Part shown: positions 8,168 through 16,280 of the stretch, piece after piece
How positions within the stretch are numbered: position 1 is the stretch's first letter
Layout of the letters: every line of letters begins with the position of its first letter
From: Streptomyces sp. SirexAA-E
GTDB taxonomy: Bacteria; Actinomycetota; Actinomycetes; Streptomycetales; Streptomycetaceae
Assembly: GCF_000177195.2 (NCBI RefSeq)
Contig: NC_015953.1
Location: 4,526,001-4,590,000 of the forward strand
DNA: 64,000 bases
Direction of reading: 5' to 3'
Notes under the pieces: generated by a model
What the model was told of the DNA's origin: nothing
The model's input: only the letters and a program-made list of their open reading frames with translations
The model's database searches: none
Translations under genes and position numbers: made by a program

Positions 8168-9088
8168 ATGGACTGGCTGAAGAAACTTCCCGTCGTCGGC
8201 CCGCTCGTCGGCCGGCTCACGGAGACCCACGCCTGGCGCTCGTACGAGACGCTGGTCCGGGTCCACTGGGCCCGGCTCGCCGCGGCGATCACCTTTCTCA
8301 GCTTCCTGGCGCTCTTCCCGCTGATCGCGGTCGGGGCGGCGGTCGGCGCGGCGCTCCTGACGGACAAGCAGCTGAACAAGATCGAGAAGCAGCTGGCCGA
8401 GCAGGTCCCGGGCATCTCCGACCAGCTGGGCATCGACAACCTGGTGGCCCACGCGGGCACGGTCGGGCTGGTCGCCGGTCTGCTGCTGCTCTTCACCGGC
8501 GTCGGCTGGATCGGCTCGATGCGGGAGTGCCTGCGCGCCGTCTGGGAGAAGGACGACGCCGACCAGGGCAACCCGGTCGTCCGCAAGCTCAAGGACGCCG
8601 GTCTGCTGATCGGCCTCGGCGGCGCCGCGCTGGCCACGGTCGCCGTCAGCACCATCGGCTCGACGGCCATCGGCTGGACCGCCGACCAGCTCGGCATCCC
8701 CGAGGACGGCGCCGGCGGTGTGCTGCTCCGGGTGGCCGCCCTGGTGGTGGCGGTCGGCGCGGACTTCCTGCTGCTGCTCTACCTGCTGACCCTGCTGCCG
8801 GGGGTCGAGCCGCCCCGGCACCGGCTCTTCGTCGCCGGGCTCGTCGGAGCGGTCGGCTTCGAACTGCTCAAGCTGCTGCTCGGCAGCTATATGAAGGGCG
8901 TCGCCTCGAAGAGCATGTACGGCGCCTTCGGGGTCCCGATCGCGCTGCTGCTGTGGATCAACTTCAGCGCGAAGCTCCTGCTGGTCTGCGCCGCCTGGAC
9001 GGCGACGCCCGAGCGGGACGCCGAGGACGCCCCCGTCAGCGACGAGGGAGGCGGCGCACCAGGTCGGGCAGCGGCCAGCGCCGGTTGA
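8168..9088 (+). CDS. YihY/BrkB family inner-membrane protein
   Basis: 306 residues with about six hydrophobic segments. Characteristic words of the YihY (UPF0761) family are the early HWARLAAAITFLSFLALFPL near residue 35, the glycine-rich LLLFTGVGWIGSMRECLRAVW near 115, and YMKGVASKSMYGAFGVPIALLLWI near 240. Once called RNase BN, the family has no demonstrated nuclease function and its role is unknown. The 3' end overlaps the convergent carboxypeptidase gene by 53 bases. No clear ribosome-binding site precedes the ATG. Confidence 0.9.
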   Translation: MDWLKKLPVVGPLVGRLTETHAWRSYETLVRVHWARLAAAITFLSFLALFPLIAVGAAVGAALLTDKQLNKIEKQLAEQVPGISDQLGIDNLVAHAGTVGLVAGLLLLFTGVGWIGSMRECLRAVWEKDDADQGNPVVRKLKDAGLLIGLGGAALATVAVSTIGSTAIGWTADQLGIPEDGAGGVLLRVAALVVAVGADFLLLLYLLTLLPGVEPPRHRLFVAGLVGAVGFELLKLLLGSYMKGVASKSMYGAFGVPIALLLWINFSAKLLLVCAAWTATPERDAEDAPVSDEGGGAPGRAAASAG

Positions 9089-10298
9089 CGAGGAAGACCC
9101 CTGCGGTCAGCACCACCAGCACCCCGGCGACGACCGACAGCGCGATCCAGACCCCGGAGCCGGCGGGGGCGGCGGCCACGCTGGTCCCCACGGCCGCCTG
9201 GTTCTCCTTGCCGGCGCCCGGTGTCTTGTTCGCCCCGGCGGCCGGCTCGGTGCCCTCACCGGCCGCGGTGAGGGCGGACTTCGGAGGGACCAGGGTGCCG
9301 ACCGGCTTCACCTTGCCGCTCGCCGAGAATCCCCAGTCCAGCAGGCTCGCGGCCTCCTTGTAGACGGCGTGGCTCACCTCGGAGTCCGGGTGCATGACGG
9401 TGACCAGGAGCACCCGCCCGTTGCGCTCGGCGACCCCGGTGAAGGTGTTGCCCGCGTGGGTGGTGTAGCCGTTCTTGACGCCCGCGATGCCCTGGTACTG
9501 CTCCACACCGTCGGCGCCGGTGAGCAGCCGGTTGGTGTTCTGGATCCCGAAGGACTGCCGCTTCTTGCCCTTCTCCTGCTCCCCGGGGAACTGCGCGGAG
9601 GCCGTCGCGGCGTACTCGCGGAAGTCCGCCTTCTGGAGCCCGCTGCGGGCGAACAGCGTCAGGTCGTACGCGCTGGAGACCTGGTTCTGGGCGTCGTAAC
9701 CGTCCGGCGAGACGACCCGGGTGTCGAGGGCCTGGAGCTCGTACGCGTGCCGCTGCATCGCCGCGACCGTCGCGTCCACACCGCCGTACATCGAGGCCAG
9801 GACGTGCACCGCGTCGTTGCCCGACTGGAGGAAGACACCGAGCCAGAGGTCGTGGACCGTGTAGCTGTGGTCCTCCTTGACCCCCACCAGGCTGCTGCCC
9901 TCGCCGACCCCGGCGAGGTCCTGCTCCTTCACCAGATAGGACGTGGTCGGCTGGAGGGCCGGCAGGACCGTGTCGGCGAAGAGCATCTTCAGGGTCGAGG
10001 CGGGCGGCAGCCGCCAGTGGGAGTTGTGCGCCGCCAGCACGTCGCCGCTCTCCGCGTCCGCGACGATCCAGGACCGGCCGGTGAGGTCCTTCGGCAGCAC
10101 CGGCGCGCCCGGCCCCAGGTCGACCTGGGTGCCCACCGCGCCCAGCCGCTCCCCTCCCACGGTGGACATGGGACCCGTCGGCTTCGGCTGTTTGTCGTCC
10201 TTCTTGTCCTTGTCGGCCGCCGAGGCCGGACTGAGGACGCAAACGGACAGCAAAGCGGCAGAGAGGACCGTCATTACAGTCTTTTTCAGAGCAGGCAC
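9036..10298 (-). CDS. secreted D-alanyl-D-alanine carboxypeptidase (peptidase S11), membrane-anchored
   Basis: 420 residues. It trims the terminal D-Ala of peptidoglycan stem peptides outside the membrane. A signal peptide (KK, then a hydrophobic run ending SPASA) opens the protein; a single C-terminal membrane segment (WIALSVVAGVLVVLTAGVFLV) followed by RRWPLPDLVRRLPRR anchors it. The active-site SxxK is PASTLK, SxN is SGN in LQSGNDAV, and the third box is KNG in GVKNGYTT instead of the usual KTG. The start is uncertain: GTG 10298 gives the best signal peptide, with ATG 10325 and ATG 10274 as in-frame alternatives. Overlaps the 3' end of the YihY gene. Confidence 0.88.
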   Translation of the reverse strand: MPALKKTVMTVLSAALLSVCVLSPASAADKDKKDDKQPKPTGPMSTVGGERLGAVGTQVDLGPGAPVLPKDLTGRSWIVADAESGDVLAAHNSHWRLPPASTLKMLFADTVLPALQPTTSYLVKEQDLAGVGEGSSLVGVKEDHSYTVHDLWLGVFLQSGNDAVHVLASMYGGVDATVAAMQRHAYELQALDTRVVSPDGYDAQNQVSSAYDLTLFARSGLQKADFREYAATASAQFPGEQEKGKKRQSFGIQNTNRLLTGADGVEQYQGIAGVKNGYTTHAGNTFTGVAERNGRVLLVTVMHPDSEVSHAVYKEAASLLDWGFSASGKVKPVGTLVPPKSALTAAGEGTEPAAGANKTPGAGKENQAAVGTSVAAAPAGSGVWIALSVVAGVLVVLTAGVFLVNRRWPLPDLVRRLPRR

Positions 10299-10419
10299 GG
10301 TCGGAAACGTACATGGCGTTGCCATGGATCGGGATCCGGATGGCCTGACCCGCCGTGCGGACCGCCGGGACAGCCCACCCCGGACGAGAGCCGCCGAGCG
10401 CGGTGGCGATACTGATTCC

Positions 10420-10665
10420 ATGAAGCTCAGCCGCCCCGTCTCCTGGTTCCTGCTCGTCTTCGGGGTGTGGAGCTGGTTCATCTGGATCACTTTCGTCAAG
10501 AACCTCTGGAAGGACGGCAGCGGGCTCGCGTTCGACGACGCGGGTGACCCGACCGCGTACTTCTGGGTCCATCTGCTGCTCGCCATCACGTCCTTTCTTC
10601 TGGGGACGGCCGTCGGGGTCATCGGGTTCCGTGGTGTCAGGGCGCTTCGGCACACACGCACATGA
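10420..10665 (+). CDS. small SCO4848-type membrane protein
   Basis: 81 residues with two hydrophobic segments (WFLLVFGVWSWFIWITFV and FWVHLLLAITSFLLGTAVGVIGF) joined by a short polar loop. I recognise it as the small conserved membrane protein found beside the D,D-carboxypeptidase gene in streptomycetes; no function is known. The GATACT at 10409-10414 sits just before the ATG and no Shine-Dalgarno is visible, which suggests leaderless expression. The location next to a peptidoglycan-trimming enzyme hints at an envelope role but nothing more. Confidence 0.75.
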   Translation: MKLSRPVSWFLLVFGVWSWFIWITFVKNLWKDGSGLAFDDAGDPTAYFWVHLLLAITSFLLGTAVGVIGFRGVRALRHTRT

Positions 10666-10712
10666 ACGAGGTCCGGACGGGTTCGGTCCGGCGGGGGAGC
10701 GGGGGAACGTAA

Positions 10713-12125
10713 GTGGTAGTCGTCTTCGTCCTGGTGGCGGTCGCGGTTCTCGCGCTGCTGGCCGGGGTGCACCGCTATGTCTGGCGACGCCTGATCGGTG
10801 ACACGACGGCCGAGGGCTCCCTCGCGCGCCGGGCCGGCACGGTCGCGGTGTGGGTGTTGCCCCTGACGACCGTGGGCGCCTTCGCCGGGGGCCGGGCCGG
10901 CTTCCCGTTCCCCCTCCAGCAGGTGCTGGCCTGGCCGGGCTACCTGTGGCTGGCCGCGCTGCTCTACCTGACGCTGGCGCTGCTGGTGGGCGAGGCGGTA
11001 CGGCCGCTGCTGCGGCGGGTGCTCGCCCGCCGGGCCCCCGAAGGAGCCCCGCGCGCCGCCCGGGGCGCCGCGGAGGAGGCCACGGCGGACCCGGGCGGCA
11101 CGGCCCCCGAACCGGTCGCTGCGACCGGTACCGCCTCGCACGCCGCGGCCGCCCCCACGAAGACCGCCACGGACACCGGCACCCCCGCATCGGCCCCGTC
11201 GGCCCCGGGACCCGAGCCAGAACCGGAATCCGAGCCGGAACCGGAATCCGAACCGGAACCGCAAACCGTGCCGGGACCGGCACAGCCCGCCGCAGCCGGC
11301 CCCTCCCGGCGGCTGTTCGTCGCACGGGCGGTCGGCGGCGCGGCCGCCCTCGCCGGGCTCGGCACGGTCGGCTACGGCACCTACGGGGTGCTGCGCGGCC
11401 CCCGGGTCAAGCGGATCACCGTGCCGCTCGCCCGGCTCCCGCGCTCCGCGCACGGCTTCCGGATCGCGGTCGTCAGCGACATCCACCTCGGCCCGATCCT
11501 CGGCCGCGCCCACACCCGGCGCATCGTCGACACGATCAACGCGACCTCGCCCGATCTGGTCGCCGTGGTCGGGGACCTCGTGGACGGCTCGGTCGCCGAC
11601 CTCGGCACCGCCGCCGAACCACTGGCCAAACTCGAATCACGGCACGGCAGCTACTTCGTCACCGGCAACCACGAGTACTTCTCCGGCGCCGCCGAGTGGG
11701 TCTCCCACGTACGGGAGCTCGGGCTGCATCCGCTGGAGAACGCCCGGGTCGAGATCGCCGGGTTCGACCTCGCCGGTGTCAACGACGTCGCGGGCGAAAG
11801 CGAGGGCCAGGGACCGGACTTCGGCGCCGCGCTCGGTGACCGGGACCGCAGCCGGGCCTCGGTCCTCCTCGCACACCAGCCGATCGTCATCGACGACGCC
11901 GTCGCGCACGGCGTCGACCTCCAGCTCTCCGGCCACACCCACGGCGGTCAGCTCTGGCCCGGCAACCTCCTGGCCGAGCTGGCCAACCCCACCGTCGCCG
12001 GGCTCGAACGCTACGGCGACACCCAGCTCTACGTGTCGCGCGGGGCGGGAGCCTGGGGCCCTCCGGTACGGGTCGGCGCGCCCTCGGACATCACCGTCGT
12101 GGAACTCGCCTCGAAACAGTCCTGA
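10713..12125 (+). CDS. membrane-anchored metallophosphoesterase
   Basis: 470 residues from a GTG with GGGGGAG upstream. Three N-terminal membrane segments (residues 1-90) are followed by a ~100-residue Ala/Pro/Glu linker, another hydrophobic segment after SRRLFVARAVGG (near 200) and a calcineurin-like domain from residue 250. The metal ligands are in VVSDIHLG, VVGDLVDG, TGNHEY, LLAHQP and SGHTHGGQLWPG. This is the YkuE/YaeI-like class of membrane phosphoesterases; the substrate is unknown, with lipid-linked phosphates possible. An 18-base repeat at 11220-11255 encodes the PEPES run in the linker. Confidence 0.9.
   Translation: MVVVFVLVAVAVLALLAGVHRYVWRRLIGDTTAEGSLARRAGTVAVWVLPLTTVGAFAGGRAGFPFPLQQVLAWPGYLWLAALLYLTLALLVGEAVRPLLRRVLARRAPEGAPRAARGAAEEATADPGGTAPEPVAATGTASHAAAAPTKTATDTGTPASAPSAPGPEPEPESEPEPESEPEPQTVPGPAQPAAAGPSRRLFVARAVGGAAALAGLGTVGYGTYGVLRGPRVKRITVPLARLPRSAHGFRIAVVSDIHLGPILGRAHTRRIVDTINATSPDLVAVVGDLVDGSVADLGTAAEPLAKLESRHGSYFVTGNHEYFSGAAEWVSHVRELGLHPLENARVEIAGFDLAGVNDVAGESEGQGPDFGAALGDRDRSRASVLLAHQPIVIDDAVAHGVDLQLSGHTHGGQLWPGNLLAELANPTVAGLERYGDTQLYVSRGAGAWGPPVRVGAPSDITVVELASKQS
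11220..11255 (+). repeat. two tandem 18-bp repeats in the phosphoesterase linker
   Basis: GAACCGGAATCCGAGCCG and GAACCGGAATCCGAACCG differ by one base and encode repeating Glu-Pro-Glu-Ser units in the extended linker. Confidence 0.85.
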
Positions 12126-12161
12126 GCAACTCCCGGCGCACACCGTCGTGAACACGCAAAC

Positions 12162-12215
12162 GGCACACCATACTCACGCCCAGCAACGAAAGTTGCTGGT
12201 AGAGGGTGGTGTGCC
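12162..12215. other. two-stem RNA-like hairpin with GAAA tetraloop
   Basis: GGCACACCA (12162-12170) pairs perfectly with TGGTGTGCC (12207-12215). Inside, CCAGCAAC (12180-12187) pairs perfectly with GTTGCTGG (12192-12199) around a GAAA loop. The stems are separated by an asymmetric internal loop of 9 and 7 bases. It lies between the phosphoesterase stop and the solute-binding-protein gene, in a 256-base stretch that is visibly less GC-rich than its surroundings. It may be a terminator, a leader element or a small RNA; there is no T-run. Confidence 0.6.
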
Positions 12216-12381
12216 CCCCATTTCGAAGCCAAATCCAGACTTTCGGCGAACAAGACCCTGTGAGTGCCCCATTTGCTCTTCCAGATGTGAAAATCGTGTG
12301 ATTGGCTGAGTCCGAACATGCGGCAATGTGCGCCAACTCGGCACATGGGCCGAGGTGGGCTGGTAAGGGAGAGCACGGCAC

Positions 12382-13935
12382 ATGCGGTCGATCCGGATAC
12401 GGATTCTCGCGATTCTCGCGGTACTGATCATCGTAGGCGTCGGCGCCTGGCAACTGCTCCCCTCGGACGAGGCGAACGACGATCCCATCAAGGTCGGCAC
12501 GTCGGACGTGGTGAGCTCCCTCGACCCGGCGGGCGCCTACGACGCCGGCTCCTGGGCGCTCTACAGCAACGTCTACCAGTCCCTGATGACCTTCAAGGCC
12601 GGTGCGATCGTGCCGGAGCCGGACGCGGCCGAGAGCTGCACCTTCATCGGTCAGAAGTACCAGACCTACCAGTGCAAGCTGCGTGACGACCTGACCTTCT
12701 CCAACGGGCACAAGGTCACCACGGAGGACGTCAAGTACTCCTTCGACCGGATCCTGAAGATCAACGCGGACTCCGGTCCGGCGCCGCTCTTCCCCAGCCT
12801 CGACACGATCGTGGCCGACGGGCGCACCATCACCTTCAACCTCTCCGCGCGTGACGCGACCTTCCCGCTGAAGCTCGCCACCGGCGCCGGCTCCATCGTC
12901 GACCCCGCCGAGTACCCCAAGGACAAGCTCCGCACCGGGAACCAGGCCGACGGATCGGGCCCGTTCACGCTGAAGTCCTACGAGCCCGGAGTGCAGGCGG
13001 AGCTGACGCCCAACCCGGCCTACAAGGGCGCGGTGAAGAAGCCCGGCGGGCCGGTCCAGATCCGCTACTTCGAGGGGTCCGGCCAGCTCCAGACGGCCTG
13101 GGACGCCGGCAGCGTCGACGTCACGCACCGCCAGCTCCCCGCCGAGACACTGGCGGAGCTCAACCCCGGCGCGACCGAGCAGCGCATCACCGAGGCGGGC
13201 AGCGCCGAGATCCGCAACCTCATCTTCAACGTCCGCGACGGTTCGGCGTTCTCCGACAAGCGGGTCCGGCAGGCCGTCGCGTGGATCATCGACCGCGGAC
13301 CGCTAGTCGGCGACGTCTACCACAGCACGGTCGAGCCCCTGTACTCCCTGATCCCCCAGGGCTACATCGGGCACAGCACCCCCTTCTTCGACGCCTACCC
13401 GCACCCCGACAAGGACGAGGCGAAGAAGCTGATGCAGGAGGCCGGCGTCGAGATCCCGATGCCGATCACCTTCGCGCACCGCGACGACGACGCGAACAAG
13501 AAGGAGAGCACCGAGCTGGTCCGCCAGCTGGAGAAGTCCGGACTGTTCAAGGTCACCGAGAAGGCCGTGGAGTGGACGGCCTTCCAGAAGGGGTACGCGG
13601 CCGGCGAGTACGACGCGTACACCGTCGGATGGTTCCCCGACTTCCCGGACTCCGACAACTTCAGCCAGCCGCTGGTCGGCAAGGGCAACAGCCTCAACAA
13701 CGGCTACGAGAGCAAGAAGATCGACGCGCTCATCGCCGCCACCCAGCAGTACAGCGACCGCAGCCGCACCTCGAACGACTTCAAGGAGCTGCAGCGACTG
13801 GTCGGCGAGGACGTCCCGCTGATCCCGCTGTGGCAGAAGAAGGACTACGTCGTCGCCAAGAGCGAGGTCTCCGGCTCCCAGTACCTCTCCGACGGCACCG
13901 GGATCTGGCGCCTGTGGGAACTCAGCTGGATCTGA
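12382..13935 (+). CDS. ABC transporter substrate-binding protein (family 5, peptide/nickel type), orphan
   Basis: 517 residues. Solute-binding proteins of this family capture oligopeptides or similar ligands outside the cell and hand them to a Dpp/Opp permease. The family layout is clear: IKVGTSDVVSSLDPAGAYD at the mature start, SNVYQSLM, LRDDLTFSNGHKVTTEDVKYSFDRI near residue 105, and GWFPDFPDSDNF near 415. It starts with a basic stretch and one hydrophobic segment (ILAILAVLIIVGVGAWQLL) but has no lipobox cysteine, so it is probably anchored by an uncleaved N-terminal helix. No permease or ATPase gene is adjacent. GGGAG lies 10 bases before the ATG. Confidence 0.9.
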   Translation: MRSIRIRILAILAVLIIVGVGAWQLLPSDEANDDPIKVGTSDVVSSLDPAGAYDAGSWALYSNVYQSLMTFKAGAIVPEPDAAESCTFIGQKYQTYQCKLRDDLTFSNGHKVTTEDVKYSFDRILKINADSGPAPLFPSLDTIVADGRTITFNLSARDATFPLKLATGAGSIVDPAEYPKDKLRTGNQADGSGPFTLKSYEPGVQAELTPNPAYKGAVKKPGGPVQIRYFEGSGQLQTAWDAGSVDVTHRQLPAETLAELNPGATEQRITEAGSAEIRNLIFNVRDGSAFSDKRVRQAVAWIIDRGPLVGDVYHSTVEPLYSLIPQGYIGHSTPFFDAYPHPDKDEAKKLMQEAGVEIPMPITFAHRDDDANKKESTELVRQLEKSGLFKVTEKAVEWTAFQKGYAAGEYDAYTVGWFPDFPDSDNFSQPLVGKGNSLNNGYESKKIDALIAATQQYSDRSRTSNDFKELQRLVGEDVPLIPLWQKKDYVVAKSEVSGSQYLSDGTGIWRLWELSWI

Positions 13936-14635
13936 CGCCCTCGGCCTTACCGGCCCCGGGCATGAACTCCACCAGCACGTCGTGGAGTTGCCGCACGAGC
14001 GGTCGCAGCACCCGGAAACGGGAGAGCGCGATCGCCCGTGCGGCCAGCGGTGCGGTGCGCTCCACCAGGCGCCGGCTGCGTGCGGCGCCCTCGCTCCGGT
14101 CGTAGACCCAGAACAGCACCAGGCCCATCTGCATCAGCCACATCAACTGCGGCAGTATCGGCCCCAGTTCCGCGTCGTACCGGGTGCTGGAACCGGTCAG
14201 GCAGCGCTCGTGGAGGGCGATCACCGCGTCCCGGGCTTCGGCCGAGTCCTCGGAGAACGGCGAGAGCGGGCTGTCCGGGTCGGCGGCGTTCCTGAAGAAC
14301 TGGGCGGCGAAGCGGTGGTAGGGCTGGGCCACGTCCAGCCAGCCCAGCAGCAGGCCGCGGATGCGCGCGGCGAGGTCCGCGTCGCCGTCCAGCACCGGCC
14401 GCACCGCCGCCGCGTGTTCGGTGGCGATCCGGTCGTAGAAACCCTGGACCAGGTGTTCCTTCGAGGCGAAGTAGTAGTACGCGTTGCCCACGGAGACCCC
14501 GGCCTCCTGGGCGACGGCCCGCATCGTCGTCCTGTCGTACCCGCGTTCCTCGAAGAGCCTGAGGGCCGTCTCCAGGATCACGGTGCGGGTCTGCTCGCTC
14601 TTCGGGGCCTTCGCCGACTTCTCTTCCTTCGCCAC
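13922..14635 (-). CDS. TetR-family transcriptional regulator
   Basis: 237 residues. The N-terminal helix-turn-helix is TMRAVAQEAGVSVGNAYYYFASKEHLVQGFYDR around residues 42-74, typical of TetR repressors; the C-terminal ligand domain is not recognisable. The GTG at 14635 is the only good start after the preceding gene's stop 10 bases away; GGGGAG lies nearly against it, so translation may rely on coupling. Last gene of a three-gene minus-strand unit with a hypothetical protein and a membrane protein. Its 3' end overlaps the convergent solute-binding-protein gene by 14 bases. Confidence 0.88.
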   Translation of the reverse strand: MAKEEKSAKAPKSEQTRTVILETALRLFEERGYDRTTMRAVAQEAGVSVGNAYYYFASKEHLVQGFYDRIATEHAAAVRPVLDGDADLAARIRGLLLGWLDVAQPYHRFAAQFFRNAADPDSPLSPFSEDSAEARDAVIALHERCLTGSSTRYDAELGPILPQLMWLMQMGLVLFWVYDRSEGAARSRRLVERTAPLAARAIALSRFRVLRPLVRQLHDVLVEFMPGAGKAEGVRSS

Positions 14636-14645
14636 GCTCCCCAGG

Positions 14646-15473
14646 CTATCCGGGAGCCCCGTCCGGCGGATTCCGTGCCGCCATGGCCTCGGTGAACTCC
14701 GCCCGCAGCGCCTCGGGGGACGGAAGGCCCCCGCCGAGCGTCTCGTTCCACCGCGCGGCCGCCCCGTCCACCCCGGAGCGGAACGCACGCCCCAGCGGGA
14801 TCCGGAACAGCAGCAGCACCAGCGCCGCGGGCGGGCGCACCAGCGCGCGCCCGCTCACCGTCAGGGTGACACCGACCCGCCACGCCCCGTCGCCGGCCGG
14901 GCGCGCGGCCAGCGACACGGCCGCCCGTCCGAGCGGGTGCCGGGCGCGTGCGGTCAGCGGAGCACGGGCCGGGGGAAGAGCGCCCACGGGGGCCGCGGCA
15001 GCCGCCCACCAGGCGCCCAGGTCGGCCCGCGCGCGGCCGGAGACCCGCTGGAGGAAGCCGCCGCCGGGACGGCGCAGGGTGAGGTCGGCCGCCAGCGCGG
15101 ACGGCCGCTCGGGCGTACGGAGCCGCCAGGTCGCCCGGCCCGCGAGGTCCGCGGAGGCGAGGCGCTGCTCCACGACGATCGCGGTCGAGCGCCGCCACTC
15201 CTGTATGCGGACCGTCATGGCCTCAGGAGGGCCCTCGGGCGCCTCACGAGGCCGGGAGGGGGCCGGATCCGAGGCGAACGTGTAACGGGCCCCCGCGCGC
15301 AGGTGACGGCCCTTCACGAGCCGCACGCCCGGGACGGGCTCCCCGTCCTCCAGCAGCGCCCCGCCCGCTCCCGTCCGGGTCGACTCCACGACGTCCAGGA
15401 GGAGCGCCGCGCAGTCCTCGAACCAGGCGCGGTCGAGGGCCGTGACCGTGACGGTGTGGTGGAAGCGGGCCAT
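14646..15473 (-). CDS. conserved hypothetical protein
   Basis: 275 residues, rich in Ala and Arg, with no signal peptide or membrane helix. It begins MARFHHTVTVTALDRAWFEDCAALLLDVVEST, followed by segments such as AMTVRIQEWRRSTAIVVEQ, and looks globular and cytosolic, but I do not recognise the family. It starts 13 bases after the stop of the upstream membrane-protein gene and ends 10 bases before the TetR gene, so the three are probably one transcript. Confidence 0.7.
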   Translation of the reverse strand: MARFHHTVTVTALDRAWFEDCAALLLDVVESTRTGAGGALLEDGEPVPGVRLVKGRHLRAGARYTFASDPAPSRPREAPEGPPEAMTVRIQEWRRSTAIVVEQRLASADLAGRATWRLRTPERPSALAADLTLRRPGGGFLQRVSGRARADLGAWWAAAAAPVGALPPARAPLTARARHPLGRAAVSLAARPAGDGAWRVGVTLTVSGRALVRPPAALVLLLFRIPLGRAFRSGVDGAAARWNETLGGGLPSPEALRAEFTEAMAARNPPDGAPG

Positions 15474-15486
15474 GGCGGCGGTGGGC

Positions 15487-16086
15487 TCAGGCGCTGAGGG
15501 AACGGGCGGTGTTGAGCTGGGCCATGACCCAGGGGAAGGTCTCGGGCCCGTTCGCCGGGATCATCGTCGCGTGGTGGCGGCCGCCGCTGGTCACCGTGAT
15601 CTGGATGAAGCCCGTCGTCCTCTTCTCCTTCATCAGGAGGAAGAGCAGACCGATCAGGCAGAACAGCGCGAACACGATGGCGAGCACGATCCCCACGGTC
15701 GGGATCTTCTCCTCCGTGCGCGACATGTCCGTCGCCGTCCACACCGCGCCCTTGAGCGGCAGCGTGCCGGCCGGCGTCACGATGCCGTCGTTCATGACGG
15801 TGATGTCACCGAGCGACAGCATCGGCACCCCGCCACCGGGCTGCCCGTGCTGCGCCTGCGGGGGGAAGCCGGGATGCGTCGGCTGCCCGCCGGGCCCCGG
15901 GTAGCCGTACCCAGGGCCGGGCTGAGCGGCCGACTCGGGCAGCGGCTGCGGGTAGCCGTACGCCGGCGTGGCGCCCGGCGCCGGGTAGCCGTAGCCCTGG
16001 CCGTCCGGCATCGTCGGCGGGTTGCCCGGCTGCTGGGGCGGGCCCCACTTGTATGAGTCGTCCGCGTACGGATTCGGATCGCTCAC
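15487..16086 (-). CDS. proline/glycine-rich single-pass membrane protein
   Basis: 199 residues. The N-terminal ~85 residues are Pro/Gly/Tyr-rich with repeated YGYP words. A middle domain begins near MLSLGDITVMNDGIVTPAG, one membrane helix follows (IPTVGIVLAIVFALFCLIGLLFLLM), and the C-terminal ~50 residues are polar (TTGFIQITVTSGGRHHATMIP). The C-terminal part resembles small sorting or adaptor domains seen in streptomycete membrane proteins, but I cannot assign a function. First gene of the minus-strand unit; the upstream gap contains the sdh terminator. Confidence 0.75.
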   Translation of the reverse strand: MSDPNPYADDSYKWGPPQQPGNPPTMPDGQGYGYPAPGATPAYGYPQPLPESAAQPGPGYGYPGPGGQPTHPGFPPQAQHGQPGGGVPMLSLGDITVMNDGIVTPAGTLPLKGAVWTATDMSRTEEKIPTVGIVLAIVFALFCLIGLLFLLMKEKRTTGFIQITVTSGGRHHATMIPANGPETFPWVMAQLNTARSLSA

Positions 16087-16199
16087 GACGTTCCCCGTTC
16101 TCCATCAAGCCATCCGCCCCCGTGCCGTGCCGCACCGGGAGCCGCGAGCCGGTCACCGGCCCCGCACGACCGTACCGTTCCCCGGCCCCCCGGTGCACC

Positions 16200-16246
16200 A
16201 AGAGGCCCCGCTTCCCGCACGGACGGTGCGGGGAGCGGGGCCTCTT
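16200..16246 (-). terminator. strong intrinsic terminator of the sdhCDAB operon
   Basis: A 21-base stem (16200-16220 with 16226-16246) around a 5-base loop has a single G-U pair. It begins 34 bases beyond the sdhB stop in the direction of transcription. The near-symmetric stem should also act in the opposite direction. Confidence 0.8.
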
Positions 16247-16280
16247 CGGTGCAACAGGCGGGCCCTGACGGGCCGGTGGG

